Notes: generated by a model not told the origin, from the letters alone. 64,000 bases of DNA from Gymnodinialimonas sp. 202GB13-11 (GCF_040932485.1 NZ_JBFRBH010000001.1:496001-560000), one strand, 5' to 3'. Numbered from the stretch's first letter, positions 1 through 8,844 are shown. Translations and numbers: made by a program.

Positions 1-575
1 GTACCGGCATTGCCGCCGGCAAGGCTTGGTGCGGTGAACGAGGATTGGTCAACCAGATCACCGTTCACATATAGGGCCAGACCGCCATCCGCGTTCATTG
101 AGCCTTCGATGGTGTGCGTCCCTTCGGTGACTTGCCAAGCGGCCTCACCACGGGAGGCCGTTTCGCCAAATCCGTTGCCAGTTCCGGCCTGCAAGTAAAG
201 CGTGCCGTCATGCTGATACATGATAAAGCCGCGACCCGTGCCGCCCGCTTCAAAGATGATGCCTTCATCTCCTGCACCGAAGGTTACCTCGGTGGAGAAC
301 GACAGCTGGTCAACATTCGCAAATTCGGTGGAGGTCTGGCCGGGCGTATCCCAAAGCGACGTCTGCGTCATCGCTGCCGTTGCTGCGACGAAACCAAAGG
401 TAGTTGAGATTTGCAGGTTGGCTAGGGAGTTCGCGACATCGGTGGATAGATTTTCCACCCCGCTTGAGACGACCGAAGCAGTGGCGAGCCCAAGGCCCAC
501 AAGGCCGCCCGTCAGAACGACCCAATCCACGGCGACGGCGCCGTCTTCAGATGCCAGAAAACTCTGGATACCCAT
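1..575 (-). CDS. Flp-pilin-like N-terminus fused to a LamG/lectin-like domain (3' end missing)
   Basis: Reading from an ATG at 575, the frame stays open to the window edge, giving at least 191 residues; the C-terminus is missing. The N-terminus (LASEDGAVAVDWVVLTGGL, about residues 7-25) has the short basic/acidic leader, the E-D-G-A-x-x-x-D/E-W motif and the hydrophobic helix of Flp/TadE-type pilin subunits. After a linker, residues from about 85 read like a concanavalin-A/LamG sandwich: alternating strands, GxGxGFIMYQHDGTLYLQAG, then GLALYVNGDLVDQS. I infer a surface or pilus-associated subunit with a sugar- or matrix-binding head. The ATG is preceded by AGTTGAGTT, a weak ribosome site. Convergent-side neighbour trxB lies downstream of its promoter region. 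Family assignment is by eye only. Confidence 0.6.
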   Translation of the reverse strand, partial: MGIQSFLASEDGAVAVDWVVLTGGLVGLGLATASVVSSGVENLSTDVANSLANLQISTTFGFVAATAAMTQTSLWDTPGQTSTEFANVDQLSFSTEVTFGAGDEGIIFEAGGTGRGFIMYQHDGTLYLQAGTGNGFGETASRGEAAWQVTEGTHTIEGSMNADGGLALYVNGDLVDQSSFTAPSLAGGNAG

Positions 576-706
576 AACTCAACTCCACTTGGTGTTCGCG
601 TGCTGAGTTAAGGTTATCGTTACGTAAAGCGGCGCAATTGCGGAGACAATCGGCTGATTTCTGTGAAAAGAATGTGGCAGGCGCAAAAGCGCCATTTCTT
701 ACGGCC

Positions 707-1702
707 TTATTCGGCCGCGTCCACGGGGGCGGCGTAGGCGCCCGCATCAGCGGTTTCCTCGCCCTCCATTTCGGCAAGGAATTTCTCCGCATCCAAGGCC
801 GCCATGCATCCCATGCCGGCGCTAGTCACTGCCTGGCGATAGACATGGTCGGTCAGGTCGCCCGCTGCGAACACACCGGGAATGGATGTCTTTGTCGTGC
901 CCGCCTGCACTTTGACATAGCCGCCATTGTGCATCTCAAGCTGATCTTTGACCAACTCGGTCGCCGGAGCGTGGCCGATGGCCACGAAGAACCCCTTGCA
1001 AGGGATTTCGGTAATCTCGCCAGTCTCCACATGTTTGGCGCGAATGCCTTCGACCCCGCGCGGCTCGTGCGCGCCCACGACCTCTTCAACCTCGTGGTTC
1101 CATAGCACTTCGACCTTGGGGTTCTTGAACAGGCGGTCCTGCATGATCTTCTCGGCCCTCAGGCTGTCGCGGCGATGGATCAGCGTGACCTTGGAGGCGA
1201 AATTCGTCAGAAAGAGCGCTTCTTCCACTGCCGTGTTGCCGCCACCCACAACGACGATCTCCTGCCCGCGATAGAAGAACCCGTCGCAGGTTGCGCAGGC
1301 GCTGACGCCGAAGCCTTTGAAATGCTCTTCACTGGGCAGACCAAGCCATTTCGCCTGAGCGCCCGTTGCCAAAACCACCGCGTCTGCAGTGTAGGTGGTG
1401 CCGCTGTCGCCCATTGCCGTGAATGGGCGGGCGCTGAGGTCGAGGGAATTGATATGGTCGCCGATAATCTCGGTCCCCATCTCCTTTGCATGGGCTTCCA
1501 TGCGGACCATCAGATCGGGCCCCATGACCGAATTGTCGCCGGGCCAGTTCTCCACATCTGTGGTGATGGTCAACTGACCACCTGGCTGGATGCCTTGCAC
1601 AAGGATCGGCTCCAACATGGCGCGGCTGGCATAGACACCGGCAGTGTAGCCAGCGGGCCCAGAGCCGATGATCAAAAGGCGGGTATGGCGTGTGTCGGTC
1701 AT
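707..1702 (-). CDS. trxB: Thioredoxin-disulfide reductase
   Basis: A 331-residue cytoplasmic flavoenzyme that uses NADPH to reduce thioredoxin. The FAD-binding GSGPAG is at residues 13-18, the redox-active CATC at 136-139 in the NADPH domain, the NADPH-binding GGGNTA at 153-158 and the FAD-closing FAAGD near 285. After about residue 312 there is an acidic, alanine-rich C-terminal extension compared with the E. coli enzyme (about 320 aa). It is transcribed away from the Lrp/AsnC gene at 1929. The 226-bp gap between them holds two inverted repeats that may control both genes. The ATG at 1702 fits the usual start just before the Rossmann strand. Confidence 0.97.
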   Translation of the reverse strand: MTDTRHTRLLIIGSGPAGYTAGVYASRAMLEPILVQGIQPGGQLTITTDVENWPGDNSVMGPDLMVRMEAHAKEMGTEIIGDHINSLDLSARPFTAMGDSGTTYTADAVVLATGAQAKWLGLPSEEHFKGFGVSACATCDGFFYRGQEIVVVGGGNTAVEEALFLTNFASKVTLIHRRDSLRAEKIMQDRLFKNPKVEVLWNHEVEEVVGAHEPRGVEGIRAKHVETGEITEIPCKGFFVAIGHAPATELVKDQLEMHNGGYVKVQAGTTKTSIPGVFAAGDLTDHVYRQAVTSAGMGCMAALDAEKFLAEMEGEETADAGAYAAPVDAAE

Positions 1703-1821
1703 AGCAGAGGTCCCCCGGGCAGCATCCGTTCAAGTGGATATACGCGCGGCGATGAAGGGATGAAAGCCCCACCGATGCACGGTTCCGCGAGCCAATTGGA
1801 AGGCGCAGGTTTTGTAATTCG

Positions 1822-1876
1822 TTTCACATGTCACCTATTCCATTTCTTGCGCGCGTGTGAAATAAAGTTGCGCAAC
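1822..1876. promoter_or_regulatory. Inverted repeats in the trxB/lrp divergent promoter region
   Basis: Two symmetric elements lie in the shared upstream region. TTTCACA at 1822-1828 is mirrored by TGTGAAA at 1856-1862 (27-bp spacer), and GTTGCGCAAC at 1867-1876 is a perfect 10-bp palindrome 52 bp before the lrp-type start. AsnC/Lrp proteins usually bind symmetric sites in their own promoters, so autoregulation is plausible. Nothing in the sequence proves which protein binds. Confidence 0.4.
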
Positions 1877-1928
1877 AGACGCAAAATGCGGTTCATCTGA
1901 AAATAACCGCTACGGAGCACGGCCCAAT

Positions 1929-2429
1929 ATGCAAAGCGCGAAACTCGACCCCATCGACCGCAAGATCCTTGCCGAATTGCAGGAAGACGGGCGGATGACA
2001 AATGTGGAACTCGCCAAACGCGTTGGCATCTCAGCACCTCCTTGCTTGCGCCGCGTGCGCACTTTGGAAGAGGCAGGCTTTATCAAGGGCTACCACGCGG
2101 AGGTCGACGCGCGCCAATTGGGGTTCGAGGTGCAGGTCTTCGCCATGGTCGGCCTTGTAAGCCAGGCCGAAGCCGATCTGGTCGCGTTTGAGGAACGCTG
2201 CAATGCCTGGCCGCTGGTCCGCGAATGCCACATGCTGAACGGCGAGATTGATTTCATCCTGAAATGCGTCGCGCCGGACCTCTCGTCATTCCAATCCTTC
2301 CTGACGGCTGAGCTGACATCCGCGCCGAACGTCGCCTCGGTCCGGACGTCACTGGTGATCCGGGGCGCGAAGGACACGCCCGGCGTGCCGTTTGATGTGA
2401 TGGAAGATCGCCTCGCACAAACGGCTTGA
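1929..2429 (+). CDS. Lrp/AsnC family transcriptional regulator
   Basis: A 166-residue DNA-binding regulator. The N-terminal winged helix-turn-helix covers about residues 5-55 (LDPIDRKILAELQEDGR, then VELAKRVGISAPPCLRRVRTLEEAGFI) and the C-terminal RAM/ligand domain about 65-150. Proteins of this family sense amino acids as octamers and often regulate their own gene. It is divergent from trxB; only 4 nt separate its stop from the GTG of the TPR-sulfotransferase, so the two may be co-transcribed. The regulated pathway cannot be told from the sequence. Confidence 0.93.
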   Translation: MQSAKLDPIDRKILAELQEDGRMTNVELAKRVGISAPPCLRRVRTLEEAGFIKGYHAEVDARQLGFEVQVFAMVGLVSQAEADLVAFEERCNAWPLVRECHMLNGEIDFILKCVAPDLSSFQSFLTAELTSAPNVASVRTSLVIRGAKDTPGVPFDVMEDRLAQTA

Positions 2430-2433
2430 ACCC

Positions 2434-4443
2434 GTGCCCGCTGTAGATCTTACCGCGCTTTACCGGGACGGTTTGGCGCATCAGCAAGCTGGCCGCGTTG
2501 CTGAGGCTTTGGTGGTCTATGATCGTATTCTTGCGCTCAAATCTGACATTCCTGAGGTTCTCTTTCAAAAGGCGCGCTGTCTGTCTGATCAGCCTGCCGT
2601 GGCGGAGGCGCTGTTTCGCAAGGCCTTGCAATTGAAACCCAAAGAGCCTGCAATCTGGCAAGGTCTGCATTCGGTTCTGTTTGGAAAGGCGCGCACGAAG
2701 CTGGAGGCGCAGGCGCACAAAGCCGGCATTGTCGTTGGGTCCGAGAAGGATATGGCAAAGGCGCAAAAGCTCTGGCGAAATGGCGATGACACCGCCGCAG
2801 AGGTGGAGGCCGTGCGCCTTACGAAGGCAGCACCACAGGCGTTTTGGCCTGTCTATACGCTTGGACTGATCCGCGAAGGGGCCGCTGCGGTGCCGGCACT
2901 GGAAGCGGCCCACGCCCGCGATCCGTCCCATATGGGCGCGCGGATGGCCCTGGCGCGCGCGGCACTTGCGGCTGGCCAGATTGCGCGGGTGGAGATGCTT
3001 TTGTCCACCGAAGGCCTGCCACCAGAGGCCACTTTGATCCGCGCCCAAATGCTGCGTGAGACGGCGCAGCCGGATGGTGCAGCAGACCTTCTGGCTGAAG
3101 CTCCCGCGAAGGACAGGGCTTGGCAGGTGGAGTTGGCCTTGAGTTCTGCGGCAGCCTCGCGGGGTAACGAGGCGGCGCAAGCTCTGGAACGTGCCATTGC
3201 AGCGGGCGCGCCGCGCATCGCAACGACCCGGCGTGTGGCGATGTTGGCCGAAGCAGCAGGCGACATCGCGACGGCTGAGTCCATGATCGACGAAGCCGCC
3301 AATCACGCGCCCAATGCACTTATCCTCACGCATCGCGCGCAATTGCGCCAATCGGCGGGCGATATCGCTGGGGCAGAGGCCGATCTGGACGCGGCACTGC
3401 AACACGACGCAACACATGGAGAGGCTTTTCGCGCTCTCTCCAATGGACGAAAGGTCATGCCCAATGCGCCATTGGTTGGCCGTTTGGAGCAGGCTCTGGC
3501 CGCACCCCATGTTGCGGCTGGCGACCGCGCGGGCCTGTTGTTTGCGGCGGCCAAGTGCGCAGCAGACCTAGGCCAGCATGATAAGGTTATGGACCATCTC
3601 CATCGCGCCAACAGGTTGATGGCAAAGGCGTTTCCATATGGACTTGATGCAGACATCGCCGCAGCAAAGGCGCTTGTCACCGATTGGACGGCCCTTGATC
3701 CGGTGGCACAAGATGGTCCCACAGCCCCCGTGATTTTCGTGACCGGTTTGCCGCGTTCGGGCACCACGCTAGTGGAAACCATTCTCGCTTCGCATCCGCA
3801 GGTCGGCGCCGGGGGAGAGATGGCCTTTCTGGGCCAAGCCCTCACCCCCACCATGGATCTACTGCGCCGCGAGGGGCGGGCCGAGCCTGAAATGCTTCGC
3901 AACGCGGGTGAAAGATATCTGACATTGGCTGCACGCTGCTCAGGTCAGCCACCCGTCATCGTTGACAAGGCGATCTCAACCTTCTCGCGCATGGGCCATG
4001 CAGTTAGGGCGCTGCCGGGCGCTCGCATCGTTCACGTTACACGAGACCCGCGGGATGTTGGATTTTCCCTTTATCGCAATCGGTTCCCGAATGGACTGCA
4101 CCGCTATGCCTACGATCTGACGGCGATGGGGCGCTACATCCGCCTACACGACGCGATTTCCGAGTATTGGCACAACGCCTTACCTGACCGTGTTCACAGG
4201 ATTTCTTATGAGGCACTTACTGCTGAGCCCGAGGTGCAAATCCGCGCGCTTCTGCAGGCCGTGGATTTGCCGTGGGATCCCGCCTGCCTTGCACCGCAAA
4301 ACAGCGACCGTCGTATTCAAACACTCAGTTTCGCACAGGCCCGTGAACCGATTGGTCGCGCCGCTGTTGCAGGATGGGAACGCCACGCGGATGCGCTTGG
4401 CCCGCTGATTAAGGCCCTGGAAGAGCCGGTCACCCTGGATTGA
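2434..4443 (+). CDS. TPR-repeat sulfotransferase family protein
   Basis: A 669-residue two-part protein. The first about 400 residues are alanine-rich helical repeats typical of tetratricopeptide arrays. The C-terminal part is a PAPS-dependent sulfotransferase domain: FVTGLPRSGTTLVETIL with the 5'-phosphosulfate loop PRSGTT at 440-445, and the 3'-phosphate motif VTRDPRDVGFSLYRNRF near 535-550. The acceptor is unknown; such fusions are often linked to glycan or protein sulfation. It starts at GTG 2434, 4 nt after the regulator's stop, without a clear ribosome site, so translational coupling is likely. A strong terminator follows 40 bp downstream. Confidence 0.88.
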   Translation: MPAVDLTALYRDGLAHQQAGRVAEALVVYDRILALKSDIPEVLFQKARCLSDQPAVAEALFRKALQLKPKEPAIWQGLHSVLFGKARTKLEAQAHKAGIVVGSEKDMAKAQKLWRNGDDTAAEVEAVRLTKAAPQAFWPVYTLGLIREGAAAVPALEAAHARDPSHMGARMALARAALAAGQIARVEMLLSTEGLPPEATLIRAQMLRETAQPDGAADLLAEAPAKDRAWQVELALSSAAASRGNEAAQALERAIAAGAPRIATTRRVAMLAEAAGDIATAESMIDEAANHAPNALILTHRAQLRQSAGDIAGAEADLDAALQHDATHGEAFRALSNGRKVMPNAPLVGRLEQALAAPHVAAGDRAGLLFAAAKCAADLGQHDKVMDHLHRANRLMAKAFPYGLDADIAAAKALVTDWTALDPVAQDGPTAPVIFVTGLPRSGTTLVETILASHPQVGAGGEMAFLGQALTPTMDLLRREGRAEPEMLRNAGERYLTLAARCSGQPPVIVDKAISTFSRMGHAVRALPGARIVHVTRDPRDVGFSLYRNRFPNGLHRYAYDLTAMGRYIRLHDAISEYWHNALPDRVHRISYEALTAEPEVQIRALLQAVDLPWDPACLAPQNSDRRIQTLSFAQAREPIGRAAVAGWERHADALGPLIKALEEPVTLD

Positions 4444-4482
4444 GGGCGCCCCATAACTGTTTCTCGATTGACCAGACGAACT

Positions 4483-4507
4483 AAAGGCGGCCGTTCTGGC
4501 CGCCTTT
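4483..4507. terminator. Bidirectional intrinsic terminator
   Basis: A perfect 10-bp stem (AAAGGCGGCC / GGCCGCCTTT) with a 5-nt loop, bounded by A- and T-runs on the two sides. It lies between the plus-strand sulfotransferase (stop 4443) and the minus-strand small gene (stop 4559), so it can end both transcripts. Confidence 0.85.
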
Positions 4508-4558
4508 GCAAGCGTTCTGAAATGGGGTCCTCGGGGTCTTTTTCCGGGGTCTTCCGCT

Positions 4559-4690
4559 CTATTCAGCGGCCATGAGCTGACGCGGTTTCTCCGCGCGCCG
4601 GGCTGCGCGTACCTTGCGCGACCACGGCATTTCAATTTGCTCTTTTTTTGCTTCGTTCAGGACTGTTTTCATCCAGCGTTGCGTTTTCAT
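4559..4690 (-). CDS. Small basic conserved protein, 43 aa
   Basis: A 44-codon frame from ATG 4690 to TAG 4559 encodes a 43-residue, strongly basic protein: MKTQRWMKTVLNEAKKEQ, then a Met-Pro-Trp motif, then a run of Arg/Ala/Lys. I recognise the shape (MKTQRWMK... followed by MPWxR and an RRxA-type tail) as a small uncharacterised protein common in Rhodobacterales; that recognition is from memory. It is monocistronic, ends at the bidirectional terminator, and its start is preceded by CGAGGCAA (GAGG, 4-5 nt spacing). No function is known; a nucleic-acid or ribosome association would suit the charge but is a guess. Confidence 0.7.
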   Translation of the reverse strand: MKTQRWMKTVLNEAKKEQIEMPWSRKVRAARRAEKPRQLMAAE

Positions 4691-4951
4691 TTGCCTCGTC
4701 CTTCGTGCCATGCCCGCGTTGATGGGGCGTTGTTCTCGATTGGCACCAAGATGCCGGGGCTTTCGGGCAGTCTTGCGGCAAAAACGCTAAGGCGCGGTAA
4801 ATCTTCTGGGCCATTTTTGGGCAAGGTACCGACTGCGATGGGCTTGTTTCACAGGCTTTTGCAGAAAACTCGATATGAATTGTGCCCAAGCCGGGGCGCG
4901 TCTTGCCCCGATTGTGTCCAATTTCGCATCAATCGGAGCGCTTGCGTGCGT

Positions 4952-5722
4952 TCAAAGTCGAATCGCAGAGATCAGGCGCCCATAGTCGGCCTCTCCCTGA
5001 TGGGTGGCGCGACGATAGGAATAGAAGCGTGCCGGGTCGGAATAAGTGCAGTGACCGGTCCATTCTGCCTCCGCCACACCTGCTGCCCGCAGGCGCGACA
5101 AGCCAAAGCCCGTCAGGTCGAACTGATATTTCCCTTCCGCACCATTCACGAAGAAACGGCTGTGGTTCGGGTCTTCGTCCATGAAGCGTTCGAGAAATTC
5201 TTGCCCCACCTCATAGGCGCGCTGGCTGATTGACGGCCCGATCACGGCATGGGTACGACCACGATCTGCTCCCAATCCCTCCATCGCGTCGATCGTCGCT
5301 TCCAGCACGCCGTCCAGCGCCCCACGCCATCCAGCATGGGCGGCCCCGACGACCCCGGCTTGTGGGTCCGCGAATAGCACGGGCTGGCAATCCGCAGTCA
5401 ACACCCCAAGCGCTACACCGGGCACCGCCGTCACCACAGCATCCGCCTTGGGCCGCGCATCTGTCGGGCCTTCGACAACCACAACATCGGAGGAATGGAT
5501 TTGATGCACGCCAACCAAGGCCGCTGGCGCAACCTCCATTTCAGCGGCGACACGGGCCCGGTTCATGGCCACAACTTCAGCCTGATCGCTCGACCCACCA
5601 CCGCAGTTCAGGCCCGCGAAGATCCCCGTCGAGGCCCCGCCGACCCGCGTGAAGAACCCATGTTTCACTCCGTCCAGGAGTGGAGATGTCACGGGGTCCA
5701 AGCGCGTTGCGGTCATTGTCAC
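4952..5722 (-). CDS. pgeF: Peptidoglycan editing factor / multicopper-type purine nucleosidase family (YfiH)
   Basis: A 256-residue protein of the YfiH/DUF152 family, known as polyphenol oxidase-like proteins that act as purine nucleoside phosphorylase/adenosine deaminase or edit peptidoglycan precursors. The metal-binding residues are visible: GVHQIHSSDV (about 91-100), TADCQPVLF (about 130-138) and GAAHAGWRGAL (about 147-157), plus GPSISQRAYEVG. It overlaps the end of the midA-like gene by 4 nt (ATGA), so it is the last gene of lgt-midA-pgeF. Length is normal. A second in-frame ATG two codons in cannot be excluded as the start. Confidence 0.9.
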   Translation of the reverse strand: MTMTATRLDPVTSPLLDGVKHGFFTRVGGASTGIFAGLNCGGGSSDQAEVVAMNRARVAAEMEVAPAALVGVHQIHSSDVVVVEGPTDARPKADAVVTAVPGVALGVLTADCQPVLFADPQAGVVGAAHAGWRGALDGVLEATIDAMEGLGADRGRTHAVIGPSISQRAYEVGQEFLERFMDEDPNHSRFFVNGAEGKYQFDLTGFGLSRLRAAGVAEAEWTGHCTYSDPARFYSYRRATHQGEADYGRLISAIRL

Positions 5723-6765
5723 GGGGCAGGCTCCACGGCAGGGGGCGACGGCGCGTCCTCAGGGGTCAGTGCCATAACCTTGAACAGCGTCCCCATTTCA
5801 TCGGGATGCGTCAACCGCCTGTGCGCTGCGACATGTGCGTCCAGCGCGGCACCGCTGAGGCCTTCGGCCAACGCCTGCGCCCGAGCCGTGATCCCAAGGC
5901 GTTCGAGAAACACGCCCTGCGGCACAACGGGGCTTGCCCGGGTATGCGCGGCGCGAGCCAATGGCCCGAACGCCACGTGCGCTGTCAAGTCGGCTTGTCC
6001 CGGTGCATCGAGGGGATCTGCAAATGCATGCCCGGACAGCGCCTGAAACGTATCGCCGGTGCTGTTGATGTCTCCGTAGTCCACGATCAACGCAGCGCCC
6101 CCATGCGCATTGATGCGCCTCCCGACCTCTTCCGTGATGGCCTCACCCGGCGCACAGGTCTCCACGATCATGCCAGGAGCGAACCCCTCCCGAACCGACA
6201 ATGGGGCAGGCGGTGCAAGGCCCCAGATCAACGCGTCGTCCGAGGTGCCGATCTGCCGTTCCTGCCAATCTCCCGCATCGTTCATCTGGAATTGCCGGAT
6301 CGGCAGGGCATCGAAGAACTCGTTTGCGATTAGGAAAAGCGGGCCTTCGGGTAAATCCGCCACGCTGTCGTGAAATACGGCACCCGGCACAGCCTCAGCC
6401 TGCGCAGCGCGCAGCGCCGGCGACGCCTCAACCAGATGGACCTGAAGTGCACCGTGAAAGCCGGGCACAGCCCGTGTGGCGCGGAGAACGTCGGTCATCA
6501 AAGTCCCGCGCCCAGGCCCAAGTTCGGCCAACACGCCCCTTGGCTGCCCCTGATCCATCCAGACCTGCGCCATCCACAACCCAAGAAGCTCCCCAAACAT
6601 CTGGCTGATCTCAGGCGCGGTAATGAAATCGCCGGATTGGCCGAAAGGGTCGCGCGTCGCGTAGTACCCGAATTCCGGGTCGTGCAGGCATTCGGCCATG
6701 TAGTCGGCTACCGACATCGGCCCCAGCCGCGCAATGCGGGCGATCAACCGCTTCTTAAGCGACAC
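5719..6765 (-). CDS. MidA/NDUFAF7-type class I SAM-dependent methyltransferase
   Basis: About 348 residues of the DUF185 family, whose mitochondrial member methylates an arginine of a complex I subunit. Visible signatures: GYYATRDPFGQSGDFITAPEISQMFGELLG (about 33-62 counted from the chosen start), with SAM-loop ELGPGRGTLMTDVLRA at about 81-96 and IANEFFDALP near 150. I chose the GTG at 6765 because the family begins just before LKKRL; it overlaps the lgt stop by 11 nt. A longer start at 6795 would add ten residues read out of lgt. The bacterial substrate is not established. Confidence 0.88.
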   Translation of the reverse strand: MSLKKRLIARIARLGPMSVADYMAECLHDPEFGYYATRDPFGQSGDFITAPEISQMFGELLGLWMAQVWMDQGQPRGVLAELGPGRGTLMTDVLRATRAVPGFHGALQVHLVEASPALRAAQAEAVPGAVFHDSVADLPEGPLFLIANEFFDALPIRQFQMNDAGDWQERQIGTSDDALIWGLAPPAPLSVREGFAPGMIVETCAPGEAITEEVGRRINAHGGAALIVDYGDINSTGDTFQALSGHAFADPLDAPGQADLTAHVAFGPLARAAHTRASPVVPQGVFLERLGITARAQALAEGLSGAALDAHVAAHRRLTHPDEMGTLFKVMALTPEDAPSPPAVEPAP

Positions 6766-7663
6766 GCCGTGCCCGCAAGACAAAGAAGGTGCCAAGTAGC
6801 AGCATCGGGATTGTCAGGATCTGTCCCATGGTCAGGCCAACCTCGGGCGACAATGTCAGCGCGAAACCAATCGGATTGTCCGGCCCGGCAAACTGTGCGT
6901 CCGGCTGGCGAAAGAATTCCACGAAAAAGCGCGAGGCCCCGTAGATCACGAAGAACATGCCGGTCAGCGCACCGGGACGCTTCAGCCATCCGGCGCGCCA
7001 CGCCAATATCAAAAGAAGCGCGCCCATGAACAGGCCTTCTAGCAGCGCCTCGTAAAGCTGCGACGGGTGCCGCGCGCAGACCGTCGCACCCAGATAGTCT
7101 GTGATGCCAACCGGCCCATCGCAGTCTTGCGCCGCAGCACCGGGAAAGATGAACGCCCAAGGCGCGTCCGAGGGGCGGCCCCAAAGCTCAGCATTCACGA
7201 AGTTCGCCAAGCGCCCCAGCAGCAGGCCAATCCCGATCACCATCGACATCGCATCGGCGATCTGAAGCGGCGGCGCACCGGTGCGCCTGCAAAAGATGTA
7301 ACCCGCAATCGCGACTCCTGCGAGGCCGCCGTGGAACGACATCCCGCCCTCCCAGATACGCAGCGCGGCCAGCGGATCGCTTGCATAAATGCCCGGCTGG
7401 TAGAACAGCACATAGCCAATCCGCCCGCCGAGGATGACGCCAAGCACCACAGCCGTCAGCAAGCCCTCAACCTGATCGGGGCGAAGGGGCGGCGTATCAT
7501 TTGGCCACAAAGCGGGACGTGCCATCGCTTTCCAGATCACCCACCAGCCCAGGCCAAGGCCGAAAAGGTAGGCCAGCGCATACCAGCGCAGGGCGAAGCT
7601 GAAGCTGCCGATCTCTATCGAAAACAGCTCTGGCGATAGCGGTGGAAACGGGATGGCGAACAA
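6755..7663 (-). CDS. lgt: Prolipoprotein diacylglyceryl transferase
   Basis: A 302-residue inner-membrane enzyme that attaches diacylglycerol to the lipobox cysteine of prolipoproteins. It has seven or so hydrophobic segments. The family motifs are all present: ALRWYALAYLFGLGLGWW (about 24-41), RIGYVLFYQP, SFHGGLAGVAIAGYIFCRR with the essential His, the Lgt signature GRLANFVNAELWGR, and RHPSQLYEALLEG. First gene of lgt-midA-pgeF, and a fit with the lipoproteins and LolCD encoded elsewhere in the window. Confidence 0.96.
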   Translation of the reverse strand: MFAIPFPPLSPELFSIEIGSFSFALRWYALAYLFGLGLGWWVIWKAMARPALWPNDTPPLRPDQVEGLLTAVVLGVILGGRIGYVLFYQPGIYASDPLAALRIWEGGMSFHGGLAGVAIAGYIFCRRTGAPPLQIADAMSMVIGIGLLLGRLANFVNAELWGRPSDAPWAFIFPGAAAQDCDGPVGITDYLGATVCARHPSQLYEALLEGLFMGALLLILAWRAGWLKRPGALTGMFFVIYGASRFFVEFFRQPDAQFAGPDNPIGFALTLSPEVGLTMGQILTIPMLLLGTFFVLRARRVA

Positions 7664-7783
7664 AGGGTGGGCCTCGATGCGCGGGATTTTCCCCGTGGTT
7701 GGGGCGCTGGTGCGACGAAGTCAACCTTGATCAAAGGCCCGCGCCTGCCCATATGCATCACAACATGAACAGGAGTGCAGCCG

Positions 7784-8032
7784 ATGCAGACCCGTAACAA
7801 GATCATGGATGATCTCAGCCAGTTGATGACCAACGCCATGGGCGTGGCTCAAGGTGCAAAGGATGAGGCCGAAACGGCCATGAATTCCATGATGGACCGC
7901 TGGCTGGCAAACCGGAACCTTGTCACCCGGGAGGAGTTCGACGCCGTCCGCGCGATGGCACAAAAGGCCCGTGAAGAGAACGAAGCGCTCAAGGCCCGTA
8001 TCGCCGCGCTGGAGGAAAAATCCGGCGACTGA
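7784..8032 (+). CDS. ubiK: UbiK family accessory factor (BMFP domain)
   Basis: An 82-residue, highly helical protein. The C-terminal half (REEFDAVRAMAQKAREENEALKARIAALE) is a coiled coil of the membrane-fusogenic BMFP/YqiC type. In enterobacteria UbiK binds and assists the ubiquinone-biosynthesis complex. The ATG at 7784 is chosen over a GTG at 7775 because AGGAG lies at 7771-7775, 8 nt upstream of the ATG. Monocistronic, with its own promoter region opposite lgt and a strong terminator at 8057. Confidence 0.85.
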   Translation: MQTRNKIMDDLSQLMTNAMGVAQGAKDEAETAMNSMMDRWLANRNLVTREEFDAVRAMAQKAREENEALKARIAALEEKSGD

Positions 8033-8056
8033 AGCCCGATTTTACTGACAATGCAC

Positions 8057-8087
8057 AAGCCGCCAAAAAAGTTTTGGCGGCTTTTTT
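8057..8087 (+). terminator. Intrinsic terminator after ubiK
   Basis: AAGCCGCCAAAA pairs with TTTTGGCGGCTT around a very short loop and is followed by a T-run. It begins 25 bp after the ubiK stop. Confidence 0.9.
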
Positions 8088-8336
8088 GTGGGTAAGTGAC
8101 TCTCCCTTGTGGGGCGTTTTGGCATAACCCCTATATGTTGTGGGCAACTCATGGAAATGCCCATCACCCCCATTTGCACCGCAAAAATAGTTCTTTACAG
8201 CGACTCCCCAAGACCGCACCATATTTCGTAGGAACTGAGGCCGAGCAGCCCATTCCTAGGAAAGACACCCAGCTTTTGTGGGCGTCTTGGGATTGAACCA
8301 CCAAGGCCCCGCTGGCTGCCAACCAGGACTGGGACC
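8088..8336 (+). other. Untranslated region before the YbjN gene with two inverted repeats
   Basis: No gene is seen between the ubiK terminator and 8337. The stretch holds TAGGAA/TTCCTA (arms at 8229-8234 and 8253-8258) and a hairpin AAGACACCCA / TGGGCGTCTT at 8262-8288 with one mismatch and a 7-nt loop ending 48 nt before the start codon. They may form a structured 5' leader or attenuator for the YbjN gene, but no known riboswitch or sRNA is recognisable. Confidence 0.35.
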
Positions 8337-8840
8337 ATGTCGCACACAGAAGAATACTTCGACATCGAAGAGCTGCACCCGATCGATATTGTCGAGACGC
8401 TGGCCGCCCATCACGAGTGGGATTTCGACCGCATCGCCGACGATCAGATCGCCATGGCGATCGAGGGGCAATGGCGCACATACTCGATCACACTCGCCTG
8501 GTCGTCCTACGATGAAACCCTGCGGATGATCTGCACATTCGAGATGGAACCGCCGCAGGAAACGATGAACAAACTTTACGAGGCGCTCAACCTCGTAAAC
8601 GATCGCTGTTGGGCGGGCGCGTTCACCTACTGGGCCGCGCAAAAACTCATGGTCTACCGCTACGGCCTTGTGCTGGCGGGCGATCAACTGGCCTCCCCCG
8701 ATCAAATCGCGTGCATGGTGGAAACCGCCGTGCTCGCGGCCGAGCGTTACTATCCTGCATTCCAACTGGCCATGTGGTCGGACAAAACGCCCGAAGAGGC
8801 GATGGATGTGGCGATTTCCGAAGGCTACGGGCGGGCCTGA
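8337..8840 (+). CDS. YbjN domain-containing protein
   Basis: A 167-residue soluble acidic protein of the YbjN (DUF1790) family, which has a type-III-secretion-chaperone-like alpha/beta fold; in enterobacteria YbjN affects motility and stress tolerance. Typical features: the N-terminal HPIDIVETLAAHHEW, then alternating strands (QIAMAIEGQWRTYSITLAW) and the helical NKLYEALNLVNDRCWAGAF. No catalytic residues are expected. It starts 5 nt after ACTGGGACC and is followed after 4 nt by a small membrane-protein gene, likely the same transcript. Confidence 0.88.
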   Translation: MSHTEEYFDIEELHPIDIVETLAAHHEWDFDRIADDQIAMAIEGQWRTYSITLAWSSYDETLRMICTFEMEPPQETMNKLYEALNLVNDRCWAGAFTYWAAQKLMVYRYGLVLAGDQLASPDQIACMVETAVLAAERYYPAFQLAMWSDKTPEEAMDVAISEGYGRA

Positions 8841-8844
8841 GGCG

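Noticed and set aside
2254-3510. 418-residue minus-strand frame inside the TPR-sulfotransferase gene
   Set aside because: Antisense to a gene with recognisable TPR and sulfotransferase motifs; composition is Arg/Gln/Cys-rich as in shadow frames.
4637-5233. 198-residue plus-strand frame over the small gene and pgeF
   Set aside because: It is antisense to pgeF and to the recognised small gene, with no motif.
8262-8288. Hairpin as a terminator
   Set aside because: It has no T-run and lies in front of, not behind, a gene; it is described only as a possible leader structure.
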